A stretch of DNA of 64,000 bases from Alcaligenes aquatilis (lineage in GTDB: Bacteria > Pseudomonadota > Gammaproteobacteria > Burkholderiales > Burkholderiaceae_B): NCBI RefSeq assembly GCF_003076515.1, contig NZ_CP022390.1:2356001-2420000 (forward strand), given 5' to 3'. The position numbers were made by a program, and so were the translations under genes. A model generated the notes under the pieces. That model made no database searches and was not told the origin of the DNA. It was given only the letters and a program-made list of their open reading frames with translations. Shown piece by piece: positions 16,156-25,298 of the stretch. The number at the start of each line of letters is the position of its first letter. Position 1 is the stretch's first letter.

Positions 16156-17640
16156 ATGTCTACACAGAAAGAGACGGTCTTTGAGTTGGCCCGCGCCGGC
16201 AAGCTGCACGCTTCCCATTTGATTCCTGGCCACCCAACCACGGCTGCGGGCTTGCTCGATAACATCAGCCCTATTGACCTGACCGTGATTGGCAAAATCG
16301 CCGCTGGCCAAGCCTCGGATGTAGAAGCGGCGGTCACTGCCGCACGCGCAAGTTTTGAATCCGGGCAATGGTCCGAGCTGTCTCCGGCTGACCGTAAGAA
16401 GATCATGCTCAAGTGGGTGGCCTTGTTGGAGCAACACGCCGAGGAACTGGCTGCGCTCGATTGTGTGGATGCAGGCAAACCCATTACCGAATGCCTGAAC
16501 ACCGATATGCCAGCCACCATCGACACCTTCAGTTGGTATGCGGAAGCGGCTGATAAATGCTTTGGCCGAATCTCCCCCACTGGCACAGAAGCACTGGGTT
16601 TGATCACCAAAGAACCCATTGGTGTGGTGGCCGCCGTATTGCCCTGGAACTTCCCGGCCCAGATGTACGCCTGGAAAGTGGCCCCAGCCCTGGTATGCGG
16701 CAACTCGGTGATTGTGAAACCATCCGAGCTGACCAGCCTCAGTGCCTATCGCATGACACAACTGGCGCATCAGGCAGGCATCCCGGAGGGGGCGCTCATT
16801 CTGATCACAGGCACAGGAGAAGAAGTAGGAGAACCGTTGGGACGACACGAGGACGTGGACATCGTGTCGTTTACCGGCTCCACCGAAGTGGGACGCCTGT
16901 TCCTGAAATACTCTGCGGAAAGCAATCTGAAAGAAGTCGTGCTGGAATGCGGCGGTAAAAGCCCTCAGGTCGTTTTTGAGGACGCCCTGCTGGACGAAGC
17001 GGTTCCCTCCATCTTGGCCGCCGCCTTCTGGAACATGAGCGAGAACTGCAGTTGCGGCTCCCGCCTGATCGTACACAGCAGCCTGAAAGACACACTGCTA
17101 CACAAGCTCAAGCAGGGCTTGGACTCCTGGAAAGTGGGCTTGCCTACCGACCCGGATGTGTCTATCGGACCGATGGTCGAAAAAGCGCACTTTGAAAAAG
17201 TGGTCAGCTTTCTGCAGAACCCCGGTAAAAACGCCCAACTGGTCCATGGTGGGCGTGTCCACAGTGACTTGGGCAGTGGCTGGTATATCGAACCCACCAT
17301 CTTCGATCACATCACCCCGCAAGACCGCCTGTTCCAGGAGGAAGTGTTCGGCCCCATCCTGGCCGTCACGACCTTCGAGACAGAGGAACAAGCCATCGCC
17401 TTGGCGAATGACACCCAATACGGCCTGGCCGCCTCCATCTACACACTGGATGTACGGCGCGCACAACGTGTCTCACGCAAGATCAAAGCAGGCACCGTGT
17501 CGGTCAATGGTTTTTCCGAAGGGGATATCACCGCGCCTTTTGGTGGCTTCAAACTGTCCGGTTTTGGCGGCAAGGACAAGGGAATGGAAGCCCTGGATCA
17601 GTACCAGCAAACCAAGGCGATCTGGTATGTGAATCAGTAA
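16156..17640 (+). CDS. NAD(P)-dependent aldehyde dehydrogenase
   Basis: 494 residues, full ALDH superfamily length. The oxyanion asparagine is in PWNFPAQM, the cofactor-binding FTGSTEVGR lies near residue 237, the general base glutamate in LECGGKSPQVV, and the catalytic cysteine in NMSENCSCGSR, aligned with the first Cys of that motif. The usual GQxC is replaced by SENC, with a second Cys two residues on. Resembles the PuuC/AldB-like group. It begins at the base after the lyase stop with an AGGAGG site, so it is coupled. Presumed to oxidise the aldehyde released by the DapA-family enzyme, perhaps an alpha-ketoglutarate semialdehyde-like product; inferred. Confidence 0.9.
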   Translation: MSTQKETVFELARAGKLHASHLIPGHPTTAAGLLDNISPIDLTVIGKIAAGQASDVEAAVTAARASFESGQWSELSPADRKKIMLKWVALLEQHAEELAALDCVDAGKPITECLNTDMPATIDTFSWYAEAADKCFGRISPTGTEALGLITKEPIGVVAAVLPWNFPAQMYAWKVAPALVCGNSVIVKPSELTSLSAYRMTQLAHQAGIPEGALILITGTGEEVGEPLGRHEDVDIVSFTGSTEVGRLFLKYSAESNLKEVVLECGGKSPQVVFEDALLDEAVPSILAAAFWNMSENCSCGSRLIVHSSLKDTLLHKLKQGLDSWKVGLPTDPDVSIGPMVEKAHFEKVVSFLQNPGKNAQLVHGGRVHSDLGSGWYIEPTIFDHITPQDRLFQEEVFGPILAVTTFETEEQAIALANDTQYGLAASIYTLDVRRAQRVSRKIKAGTVSVNGFSEGDITAPFGGFKLSGFGGKDKGMEALDQYQQTKAIWYVNQ

Positions 17641-17685
17641 TCCGCTCCTTGCGCGGCTCAGGCAGTAATAAGCAGGCCGCTGTAC

Positions 17686-17725
17686 ACCGCCCCCCAAACT
17701 TCTGGACATGAAAGCGGGGGGCGGT
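17686..17725. terminator. GC-rich hairpin after the aldehyde dehydrogenase
   Basis: ACCGCCCCCC and GGGGGGCGGT form a perfect ten-base-pair stem around a 20-base loop, 46 bases past the ALDH stop. Only a weak T run follows, so it may be a terminator or a transcript-end stabiliser. Confidence 0.5.
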
Positions 17726-17854
17726 TCTTGTCCGTGAGCGGATCCGGATTCTTGAGCCGGTATAACATCCTGCTTCCAGGTCTCGTCCGGCCCACTCGGC
17801 ATAGGGTGTTCACGATGTGACACTGGTCATCAGCCCTCAGCGGGCAAAACAACA

Positions 17855-18856
17855 CTAGTAGAAAAAAGCCCCCCGCTCCAAGGGCACAGTCTTGTCGGTA
17901 CACACCCGTTTCAGCTCCTGCGCGAACAACTTGTCCACCGGACGCTGCTGACCGGCCACCCGTGTAAAAAGCGCGATCGGTGACAGCCCCCATTCAAAGG
18001 AATACGGCACGATGGCCACCCCGGATACCCGTACCAGTTCCTCGGCAATTTCAGTGGGAACCACGGAGACGGCCCGGGAGTGATTCACGATCAACTCACC
18101 GATCAGCTTGGGTGAAGACGTTTCCACGCTGGGCACAGGCTCGGGCAAGCCCGCGCGTAAAAACAGGTTGGCCACCTGCCGTCGCATGGGCGTACTGCGC
18201 GGCCCCAGAATCCAGTCCAGATCCTGCAACTGCGACCAGTCCAGCTTGCGCCGTCCCAGTCGGCCTGCCAGTTCCCGACTGGCAATCAGACGCGGTTGCT
18301 GCGCGTACAAGGCCTCATGGCGCAGCCCTTTCATATTCAGATCCGCAGAGCTGCGCGCCACCACGGCATCCAGGGCATGATCACGCAATTGTTCCAGCAG
18401 GGTTTCCGTCAAACCTTCGGTAATGCTGACAGAAACCACCTGTCCCTGAGGGCGGGTCGCCCGCAAGGCCGTAGAAACCAGTTTGCCGGACACAAAAGGA
18501 ATCACACCCAGACGCAAATGCGCTTGCCGCCCCATGCTGTGCGCCTGCAAATCCAGACTCAACAATTCCATGTCCTGGACCATCGCCCGAGCGCGTGAAA
18601 TCACGATCTGACCTTGGGGTGTTGCCTCCATGCCACGGGAGGAGCGCAAAAACAGCGGCGTGCCAAAAACTTGTTCCACCTCGGCCAGGGCCTGGGTCAC
18701 CGCAGGCTGGCTCATCGCCATTAAATCCGCCACTTTGGTCAGCGAACCCAAGCGTTCGATCTCGATCAGCAAGGCCAAGTGGCGCAGCTTGAGTCGTTGC
18801 ACCAAGCGATGCGCGATTTCGTTTGATTCCAAGCCCTTACCTCTATCCATAAGCAT
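17855..18856 (-). CDS. LysR-family transcriptional regulator
   Basis: 333 residues. The N-terminal winged helix (about 20-85) has LKLRHLALLIEIERLGSLTKVADLMAMSQPAVTQALAEVEQVFG, the GbpR/CbnR-like arrangement, followed by LFLRSSRGMEATPQG. The C-terminal periplasmic-binding-like effector domain starts near residue 105 (HLRLGVIPFVSGKLV). Two in-frame ATGs (18856 and 18850) are possible; neither has a strong ribosome-binding site. It is divergent from maeB, so malic enzyme may be its target, but the catabolic operon that ends convergently with it is also possible. Effector unknown. Confidence 0.88.
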   Translation of the reverse strand: MLMDRGKGLESNEIAHRLVQRLKLRHLALLIEIERLGSLTKVADLMAMSQPAVTQALAEVEQVFGTPLFLRSSRGMEATPQGQIVISRARAMVQDMELLSLDLQAHSMGRQAHLRLGVIPFVSGKLVSTALRATRPQGQVVSVSITEGLTETLLEQLRDHALDAVVARSSADLNMKGLRHEALYAQQPRLIASRELAGRLGRRKLDWSQLQDLDWILGPRSTPMRRQVANLFLRAGLPEPVPSVETSSPKLIGELIVNHSRAVSVVPTEIAEELVRVSGVAIVPYSFEWGLSPIALFTRVAGQQRPVDKLFAQELKRVCTDKTVPLERGAFFY

Positions 18857-18860
18857 TTAC

Positions 18861-18886
18861 TAATAGGGTAATAATAAGCCCTAATA
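18861..18886. promoter_or_regulatory. LysR-type operator candidate between the LysR gene and maeB
   Basis: TAATAGGG-N10-CCCTAATA has inverted arms TAGGG/CCCTA inside an AT-rich stretch just upstream of the LysR gene, the usual place for an autoregulatory LysR site. Confidence 0.45.
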
Positions 18887-19001
18887 CCCGGGCCTGTTTA
18901 ATTATCTACACTTGTTGAAAACCGGCAGTGACGCACTATTCGCCACGCCTTCCCTGGATTTCACCAAACCCCTATTTGGCGCCTGAGCAAAAGGACACGC
19001 A

Positions 19002-21290
19002 ATGAGTTCACCTGTAGATCGACAAGCCGCCCTGGATTACCACGAGTTCCCCATTCCCGGCAAAGTCACTATTGCCGCGACCAAACCTTTGGTCAGCCAG
19101 CGTGACCTGGGCCTGGCCTATTCCCCAGGTGTTGCTGCCGCCTGCGAAGAAATCGTGGTTGACCCACAAAATGCCTTCCGCTACACCGGCCGTGGCAACC
19201 TGGTGGGCGTGATCTCCAACGGTACTGCCGTGCTGGGCCTGGGCAATATCGGTGCCTTGGCCTCCAAGCCCGTGATGGAAGGCAAGGCCGTTTTATTCAA
19301 GAAGTTTGCTGGCCTGGATGTCTTTGATATCGAAATCAACGAAACCGATCCCGACAAACTGGTGGACATCATCGCCGGCCTGGAGCCTACCTTCGGGGGT
19401 ATCAACCTGGAAGATATCAAGGCACCCGAGTGTTTTGAGGTTGAGCGCAAGCTGCGCGAGCGCATGAACATCCCTGTCTTTCACGACGACCAGCACGGTA
19501 CCGCCATCTGCGTGTCGGCAGCGTTTCTGAACGGCCTGAAAGTTGTCGGCAAAGACATCAAGAAGATCAAAGTCGTGACCTCCGGTGCCGGTGCGGCCGC
19601 TTTGGCGTGCCTGGATCTGATGGTGGACATGGGTCTGCCTGAAGAAAACGTCTGGGTAACGGACATTGATGGTGTGGTCTACAAAGGCCGCCCTGGCCAC
19701 CAAGTGCCCGAGCTGGCTCGTTTCGCCAAAGAAACCGAGGCCCGCAAGCTGGCGGACGTCATCGAAAACGCCGATGTGTTCCTGGGCCTGTCCGCCGGCG
19801 GTGTGCTGAAAGCTGAAATGCTGCAAAAGATGGCAGACCGTCCTTTTGTGATGGCGCTGGCTAACCCCACCCCCGAAATCCTGCCTGAAGTGGCCAAAGC
19901 CGCCCGCGACGACGTGATCATGGCAACTGGCCGTTCGGACTTCCCGAACCAGGTCAACAACGTGCTGTGCTTCCCCTACATCTTTCGCGGTGCGCTGGAT
20001 GTGGGCGCCACCACGATTACCCGTGGCATGGAAAAAGCGGCTGCCCGCGCCATTGCTGCTCTGGCCGAAGAAGAGCAAGACGAAGCAGTAGCCGCAGCCT
20101 ACGGTGGTTATGGACTGAGTTTTGGCCCCGAGTACCTGATTCCCAAACCCTTTGATCCCCGTCTGATCGTGCGTATCGCCCCCGCCGTGGCCCAGGCGGC
20201 CATGGAAGAAGGCGTGGCAACCCGCCCTATCGCCGATCTGGAAGGCTACATTGCCAAGTTGCAACAGTTTGTCTACCACTCCGGCGCATTCATGAAGCCC
20301 GTTTTTGCCATCGCCAAGCAACTGGTGCGCGAAGGCGGCAAGGCTCGCATCGTCTTTACCGAGGGCGAAGAGGAGCGTGTGCTGCGTGCCGTACAAGTGA
20401 TTGTGGATGAGAAATTGGCTCACCCGATTCTGGTGGGCCGCCCTGCCGTACTGCTGTCCCGCATCAAGAAATTCGGTCTGCGCCTACGTTTGGGCGTGGA
20501 TGTGGAAGTGACCAATCCGGAATCGGACGACCGCTTCCACCAGTACTGGACCACCTATTGGGAAAAAATGTGCCGTCGCGGGATCAGCAAGGAAATGGCT
20601 CGCGTGGAAATGCGTCGCCGCCTGACGCTGATTGGCGCCACCATGGTGCACCTGGGCGATGCCGATGGCATGATTTGCGGCACAATCGGCTCCTACCACA
20701 ACCACCTGCGCTACATCGACGAGATGATCGGTCGCAAGCCCGACTCCAGCGTGTACGCCGCCATGAACATCCTGCTCCTGGGCGAGCGCACACTTGCCCT
20801 GACCGATACACACGTCAACGACGACCCGAATGCGCAGGAAATTGCGGAATACACGATTGAAGCGGCCCGCATGTTGAGCACGCTGAGTCTGGAACCCAAG
20901 GTAGCCCTGCTGTCGCGCTCTAACTTCGGTTCGGATTCAGCCGCCTCCGGCCCCAAGATGCGCGAAGCGCTCAAGCTGATTCACGAACAGGCACCGGACC
21001 TGCAAGTAGAAGGCGAAATGCACGCCGACTGCGCGCTGGACGAGGCCCTGCGTAGCCGCACCTTGCCTAACTCTTCGCTGACAGGCTCTGCCAACCTGCT
21101 GGTCTGCCCGAACGTGGATGCCGGCAATATCAGCTACAACCTGCTCAAAACCGCCGCCGGCAGCAACGTCGCCATTGGCCCCTTCCTAATGGGTGCCAAT
21201 GCTCCTGTGCATATTCTGACTTACAGCTCGACCGTACGCCGCATCATCAACATGACAGCCCTGACCGTACTGCAAGCCAATCGTGGCTAA
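19002..21290 (+). CDS. maeB: NADP-dependent malic enzyme, hybrid form with phosphotransacetylase-like domain
   Basis: 762 residues, the length of MaeB hybrids. The N-terminal malic enzyme part (about 1-430) has [35 protein letters not shown] and the catalytic region [20 protein letters not shown]. The C-terminal part (about 440-760) resembles phosphate acetyltransferase, including [22 protein letters not shown] and [17 protein letters not shown]; in MaeB proteins this domain is thought to mediate acetyl-CoA regulation, not catalysis. Converts malate to pyruvate and CO2 with NADPH formation. Divergent from a LysR gene and closed by a strong terminator, so monocistronic. Confidence 0.97.
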   Translation: MSSPVDRQAALDYHEFPIPGKVTIAATKPLVSQRDLGLAYSPGVAAACEEIVVDPQNAFRYTGRGNLVGVISNGTAVLGLGNIGALASKPVMEGKAVLFKKFAGLDVFDIEINETDPDKLVDIIAGLEPTFGGINLEDIKAPECFEVERKLRERMNIPVFHDDQHGTAICVSAAFLNGLKVVGKDIKKIKVVTSGAGAAALACLDLMVDMGLPEENVWVTDIDGVVYKGRPGHQVPELARFAKETEARKLADVIENADVFLGLSAGGVLKAEMLQKMADRPFVMALANPTPEILPEVAKAARDDVIMATGRSDFPNQVNNVLCFPYIFRGALDVGATTITRGMEKAAARAIAALAEEEQDEAVAAAYGGYGLSFGPEYLIPKPFDPRLIVRIAPAVAQAAMEEGVATRPIADLEGYIAKLQQFVYHSGAFMKPVFAIAKQLVREGGKARIVFTEGEEERVLRAVQVIVDEKLAHPILVGRPAVLLSRIKKFGLRLRLGVDVEVTNPESDDRFHQYWTTYWEKMCRRGISKEMARVEMRRRLTLIGATMVHLGDADGMICGTIGSYHNHLRYIDEMIGRKPDSSVYAAMNILLLGERTLALTDTHVNDDPNAQEIAEYTIEAARMLSTLSLEPKVALLSRSNFGSDSAASGPKMREALKLIHEQAPDLQVEGEMHADCALDEALRSRTLPNSSLTGSANLLVCPNVDAGNISYNLLKTAAGSNVAIGPFLMGANAPVHILTYSSTVRRIINMTALTVLQANRG

Positions 21291-21306
21291 GCCTTAGGGC
21301 TGACAT

Positions 21307-21337
21307 AAAAAACCGGCCTGCAAAGGCCGGTTTTTTT
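21307..21337. terminator. Intrinsic terminator after maeB
   Basis: AAAAAACCGGCC and GGCCGGTTTTTTT flank a six-base loop. The A run on the left makes it usable for the convergent Bug gene as well. Confidence 0.92.
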
Positions 21338-21359
21338 ATTACTACCTCTGATTCAAACC

Positions 21360-22355
21360 TTATTCCAGCTTGATATTGCCTTTCTTGACCACGTCATGGG
21401 CCCAGTCGTACTGCTCTTTGATTTCCTTGGCGAACTCTTCAGGCGAATTACCCGAAGGTGTTGCTCCCTGCTTTTCCAGGGCAGCAATAATTTCAGGCTT
21501 TTTCAAGGCCTCAACAGCGGCTGCATGCAACTTGGCAACAATTTCAGGAGGCGTACCCTTAGGGGCCAGCAGACCATACCAGGCTGGACTATTTAGCTGC
21601 GGGTAACCTTCCTCAGCCAGGGTCGGCACATCTTTGAGCGCAGGCAGACGTTCGGGCCAGGCAATCGCCAGGGCGCGTAAATTACCAGCCTGAATCTGAG
21701 CCATGGAGGAAGGCAAGTTATCAAACATGGCGTTGATCTGGCCACCAACGGCATCGGTCACAGCAGGACCGGAGCCCCGGTAAGGCACATGGACGATGTC
21801 TGTGCCGGTTGCCAGCTTGAAGGCTTCACCAAACAAGTGCAACACCGAGCATGTCCCGGAGCTGCCATAAGAATATTTACCGGGATTCGCTTTCAACTGC
21901 TGCACGAACTCTTTGAAGTTTTGTGCCGGAAATTTGGGATTGACCTCGATCACGTTGGGCAGGTTGGCAAAGTTGCTGACCGGCAAAAAGTCTTTCAAGG
22001 GATCATAGGGCAGATCATTGGGACGGCAGGCGGGGTTCACGGCCAAGGTCGAGACAGTCGCGATCGACAAGGTGTAGCCGTCAGGTTTAGCGCGAGCCGC
22101 CTCTGCCGCTCCAATAGCGCCACCGGCACCACCCTTGTTTTCTATCACCATGGACTGACCCAACACTTCGCTCATGCCCTTGGTCACAATACGCGCCACA
22201 ATATCGGTGGAGCCACCGGGCGCAAACGGAACAATGACGCGAATCGCCTGATTAGGGTAATCCGCTTGAGCGTGCGCGACATTGGCCGTGCCGATCATGG
22301 ACAAACTTGCACAAAGGGATAGCAGTGCAAATTTCTTGGGAAACTTCTCTATCAT
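21360..22355 (-). CDS. Bug-family (TctC-like) tripartite tricarboxylate-type substrate-binding protein
   Basis: 331 residues from ATG 22355, with GAGGAG eight bases upstream; the longer frame adds an unlikely 19-residue head before the signal peptide. Signal peptide FPKKFALLSLCASLSMIGTANVAHAQA. The mature start YPNQAIRVIVPFAPGGSTDIVARIV is the Bug signature (PFxPGGxxDxxAR). The HVPYRGSGPAVTDAVGGQI segment is the second ligand loop. No TctA or TctB membrane genes are near, so it is one of the orphan Bug receptors abundant in Alcaligenaceae. The ligand is unknown; maeB and the AEC carrier nearby hint at organic acids, but this is weak. Confidence 0.92.
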   Translation of the reverse strand: MIEKFPKKFALLSLCASLSMIGTANVAHAQADYPNQAIRVIVPFAPGGSTDIVARIVTKGMSEVLGQSMVIENKGGAGGAIGAAEAARAKPDGYTLSIATVSTLAVNPACRPNDLPYDPLKDFLPVSNFANLPNVIEVNPKFPAQNFKEFVQQLKANPGKYSYGSSGTCSVLHLFGEAFKLATGTDIVHVPYRGSGPAVTDAVGGQINAMFDNLPSSMAQIQAGNLRALAIAWPERLPALKDVPTLAEEGYPQLNSPAWYGLLAPKGTPPEIVAKLHAAAVEALKKPEIIAALEKQGATPSGNSPEEFAKEIKEQYDWAHDVVKKGNIKLE

Positions 22356-22456
22356 GGGAACATCTCCTCTTTCGTCTTTTTGTAGATCCATCCCCTGGGT
22401 AAGGGGAACCAAACAATAATAGCGCAGCTAATCCCCAACCATTGTTAATTGTGAAA

Positions 22457-22489
22457 GCAGATACTTACAGGGGATATACCTATATCTGC
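22457..22489. promoter_or_regulatory. Inverted repeat upstream of the AEC carrier
   Basis: GCAGATA and TATCTGC, seven perfect bases each, separated by 19 bases, immediately before the carrier start. Possible operator; the region between the divergent Bug and AEC genes is otherwise AT-rich and unmarked. Confidence 0.35.
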
Positions 22490-22506
22490 CTTTAACGACC
22501 GTCATT

Positions 22507-23403
22507 ATGACCACCATTTTTCCGCTGATCCTGCCCGATTTTCTGTTGATTGCACTGGGGGCTTTGTTGCTGCACCGCTTCCATTTCAGTCGGGATTTTT
22601 TCCAGGGTGCTGAAAAACTAGTCTATTACGTGCTGTTTCCTGCACTGCTGTTTGATTCCATTACCCGTATCCCCCTCAATTTGGCTGACACGTGGCCTCT
22701 ATTAGTGGCTGCCGCTGTTTTAATTTCTGTCGGCACCTTACTGGCCTGGCTGGCCCTGCCTATTCTGAAACCCGAACTTTTGCAGCATGCGGCCCTGACC
22801 CAATGTGCATTTCGCTTCAATACCTATTTAGGGATGTCCCTGGCCAGCGCGATTGCTGGCCCACCGGGAGTGGCGGTCATGGCCTTGCTGGTGGGTTTTT
22901 CGGTTCCCATGGCCAATATGGTGGCCGTCACCGTGCTGGCGCGTGGGCAACAAGGCCGCATCGCAATCGAGCTGCTTAAAAATCCCCTGATCCTGTCTAC
23001 CGTAGCGGCATTGGCCTGGAATCTGGCTGGTTTGTCCGTACCAGGCCCGGTTCAATTGGCCTTTAGCCGCTTGGGGGCCTGCGCCTTGGGGATTGGTTTA
23101 CTGTGTGTCGGTGCCGCCCTATCGCTGCAAGGCTCGCGCCGGGCGGGCGCACTGATCAGCTGGATCACGGCCATCAAACTGCTGGCTTTGCCCCTGGCTG
23201 CCTTGGCAACTGCCTGGGTGTTGGATATGAGCCCACTGGAGCGCCAGATGTTACTGGTGTTTGCCGCTCTGCCTACGGCCTCTTCTGCCCACGTCCTGGC
23301 TGCCCGTATGGGGGCCGATAGCCGCATGGTCGCGCTAACCATGTCGATCGGCACTATACTAGCGGGCTTGACCATTCCGCTGTGGTTATCCCTTGCTACC
23401 TGA
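22507..23403 (+). CDS. AEC-family (auxin efflux carrier-like) transporter
   Basis: 298 residues with ten hydrophobic segments in two five-helix repeats, as in bacterial AEC carriers such as MdcF-like malonate or malate transporters. The first repeat shows LPDFLLIALGALLLHRFHFSRDFFQGAEKLVYYVLFPALLF, the second ALPTASSAHVLAARMGAD, a conserved pattern of the family. Divergent from the Bug gene; tsaE starts nine bases downstream, so they may share a transcript. Substrate unknown, probably a small carboxylate. Confidence 0.88.
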   Translation: MTTIFPLILPDFLLIALGALLLHRFHFSRDFFQGAEKLVYYVLFPALLFDSITRIPLNLADTWPLLVAAAVLISVGTLLAWLALPILKPELLQHAALTQCAFRFNTYLGMSLASAIAGPPGVAVMALLVGFSVPMANMVAVTVLARGQQGRIAIELLKNPLILSTVAALAWNLAGLSVPGPVQLAFSRLGACALGIGLLCVGAALSLQGSRRAGALISWITAIKLLALPLAALATAWVLDMSPLERQMLLVFAALPTASSAHVLAARMGADSRMVALTMSIGTILAGLTIPLWLSLAT

Positions 23404-23412
23404 TCCTCGCCT

Positions 23413-23913
23413 ATGAATCCGCATGCGTTGACCCTGTCCTTGCCTGACGAGGACGCCACCACCGCCTTGGCCGAACGACTTGCTCCCTTGCTTAGCGGTC
23501 AGGTGCCTGGCGTACCCCTGGGGGGCCGAATTCACCTTCATGGTGATCTGGGCGCCGGTAAAACCCACTTCGTTCGCGCCCTGTTACGAGCCTGCGGTGT
23601 TACCGGTCGTATCAAAAGCCCCAGCTACGCTTTACTTGAAAGTTATAAAGTTTCTAGCTTATACTTCTATCATCTTGATTTCTATAGATTTAGCGATCCA
23701 CGAGAATGGGTCGATGCAGGTTTTCGCGATATTTTGCAAGACAATGCCGTTGTGCTGATCGAATGGCCCGAAAAAGCAGGGGATTTATTGCCCGAGCCCG
23801 ATCTGGATTTACACCTGGATTATTGCGGTGACGGTCGTTTGGCCACTCTGGATGCACACAGCGCCAAAGGAACGCTATGGATTACGACACTCGCCCCCAG
23901 CCTGCAGAAGTAG
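23413..23913 (+). CDS. tsaE: tRNA threonylcarbamoyladenosine biosynthesis ATPase TsaE
   Basis: 166 residues. Walker A is in HGDLGAGKTHFVRALLRACGV, followed by the family signature IKSPSYALLESY and YHLDFYRF, with WPEKAGDLLP near the C-terminus. TsaE helps TsaB/TsaD install t6A37 on ANN-decoding tRNAs. The last 37 bases overlap the start of amiC, the conserved tsaE-amiC order. The codons between about 23636 and 23700 are strikingly AT-rich and use rare codons (TTA, AGA, CTT), unlike the rest of the gene; that stretch carries a promoter-like sequence. Confidence 0.95.
   Translation: MNPHALTLSLPDEDATTALAERLAPLLSGQVPGVPLGGRIHLHGDLGAGKTHFVRALLRACGVTGRIKSPSYALLESYKVSSLYFYHLDFYRFSDPREWVDAGFRDILQDNAVVLIEWPEKAGDLLPEPDLDLHLDYCGDGRLATLDAHSAKGTLWITTLAPSLQK
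23636..23665 (+). promoter_or_regulatory. Strong promoter-like sequence inside tsaE, facing amiC
   Basis: TTGAAA at 23636-23641, an 18-base spacer and TATACT at 23660-23665; each hexamer is five of six to the sigma-70 consensus. It lies about 210 bases before the amiC start and could give amiC its own transcript. Confidence 0.55.
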
Positions 23914-25247
23914 CCCCCGCCGGCAAGGCCCGTCGCCGATTCGTCGCCACGGCCACTACCCTGTTCCTGCTTCCTGTCATCCCGCGACTGGCGAACGCCA
24001 GCACCATCGTGGCCGTCCGTACCTGGCCGGCTGACGAATACACCCGCGTCACCCTGGAAATGGATAGCGAGCTCAAGGCCGAGCACTTCACGCTGGAAAA
24101 TCCCCATCGCATGGTGGTGGACATCCAGGGACTGACCATGAATCGCACTATCGAGGAGCTGGTTTCCAAAGTCCGTCCTAACGATCCCTATATTCGCTCG
24201 GTGCGTGTGGGCCAGAACCGGCCCGACGTCGTGCGTCTGGTGCTGGATCTGAAACAGCCCATCGCCCCCCAGATCTTTACACTCAAGCCTGTTGGTGAAT
24301 ACAAGTACCGTCTGGTTCTGGACTTGTACCCGCGCGTGGCCCAGGACCCGCTACTGGCCCTGCAAATTCAGGACGACGATGACCCCTTGGCTTCCGTGCT
24401 GGAAAGCCTGGCTCAAAATTCGCCTGACGCTCCAGTGCCGACTGTCCGAGGGCAATCCCTGCCACCCGCTGTGGCACGGACTCCCCCACCCGTCAGCACC
24501 CCGCCCCGCGCTCCTTCGCCGGCGGCAACACCTGGCACACCCAATCGTCCTTTGTTGATTGCACTGGACCCCGGTCATGGCGGAGAGGATCCCGGTGCCA
24601 TTGGTCCGGGTGGTACGCGCGAGAAAGATGTGGTGCTAAACATCGCTCGACGTTTGAAGCGCCTGATTGATGCGCAGCCCAATATGCGTACGTATTTGAC
24701 GCGGGATTCAGACTTTTTCGTCCCGCTGCAAGTACGTGTGCAAAAAGCTCGACGGGTAAAGGCGGATCTGTTTATCAGTATTCACGCAGATGCCTGGATC
24801 AAACCTAGCGCGCGTGGCTCGTCCGTGTACGCTTTGTCTCAAAACGGGGCAACCAGCTCGGCGGCCCGTTGGCTGGCAAAAAAAGAGAATGATGCCGACT
24901 TGATCGGCGGTCTGAACCTGGGTTCCCATAACCGGCAGGTCGCGCAAATTTTGCTGGACCTGTCTACGGCTGCCCAGATCAACGATTCGGTAAAAGTGGG
25001 CTCGCGTCTACTGGGCGAGATCGGCAAGATCAACCGCCTGCATAAACGTCGTGTCGAGCGCGCCGGTTTTGCTGTGTTGAAAGCCCCCGATATTCCTTCA
25101 ATTCTGATTGAAACGGCATTTATCAGTAATCCGGAAGAAGAACGTCTGCTGCGTAGTTCCTCGCATCAGGACAAGATCGCCCAGGCTATTTTGACGGGCA
25201 TTCGAGGCTATTTTGCCGAATTCCCGGCATTGGCCAGCCGCAGTTGA
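23877..25247 (+). CDS. amiC: Periplasmic N-acetylmuramoyl-L-alanine amidase AmiC with AMIN domain
   Basis: 456 residues. The N-terminus has a twin-arginine signal (ARRRFVATATTLFLLP...LANAS), consistent with Tat export of AmiA/AmiC. An AMIN domain covers about residues 45-150 (septal peptidoglycan targeting), then a Pro/Thr-rich linker (about 185-220), then Amidase_3. Zinc ligands and catalytic acid are visible: DPGHGGEDPGA, TREKDVV, SIHADAW and LIETAFISN. Cleaves the amide between MurNAc and the stem peptide for daughter-cell separation, normally activated by NlpD/EnvC. ATG has AAAGGA five bases upstream and overlaps tsaE. Confidence 0.96.
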   Translation: MDYDTRPQPAEVAPAGKARRRFVATATTLFLLPVIPRLANASTIVAVRTWPADEYTRVTLEMDSELKAEHFTLENPHRMVVDIQGLTMNRTIEELVSKVRPNDPYIRSVRVGQNRPDVVRLVLDLKQPIAPQIFTLKPVGEYKYRLVLDLYPRVAQDPLLALQIQDDDDPLASVLESLAQNSPDAPVPTVRGQSLPPAVARTPPPVSTPPRAPSPAATPGTPNRPLLIALDPGHGGEDPGAIGPGGTREKDVVLNIARRLKRLIDAQPNMRTYLTRDSDFFVPLQVRVQKARRVKADLFISIHADAWIKPSARGSSVYALSQNGATSSAARWLAKKENDADLIGGLNLGSHNRQVAQILLDLSTAAQINDSVKVGSRLLGEIGKINRLHKRRVERAGFAVLKAPDIPSILIETAFISNPEEERLLRSSSHQDKIAQAILTGIRGYFAEFPALASRS

Positions 25248-25264
25248 ACCGTAAAGCCCCACAC

Positions 25265-25298
25265 AAAAAGCGCACCAGATTTCTGCTGCGCTTTTTTT
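25265..25298 (+). terminator. Intrinsic terminator after amiC
   Basis: AAAAAGCGCA pairs with TGCGCTTTTT across a 12-base loop, with a seven-T run. Confidence 0.88.
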
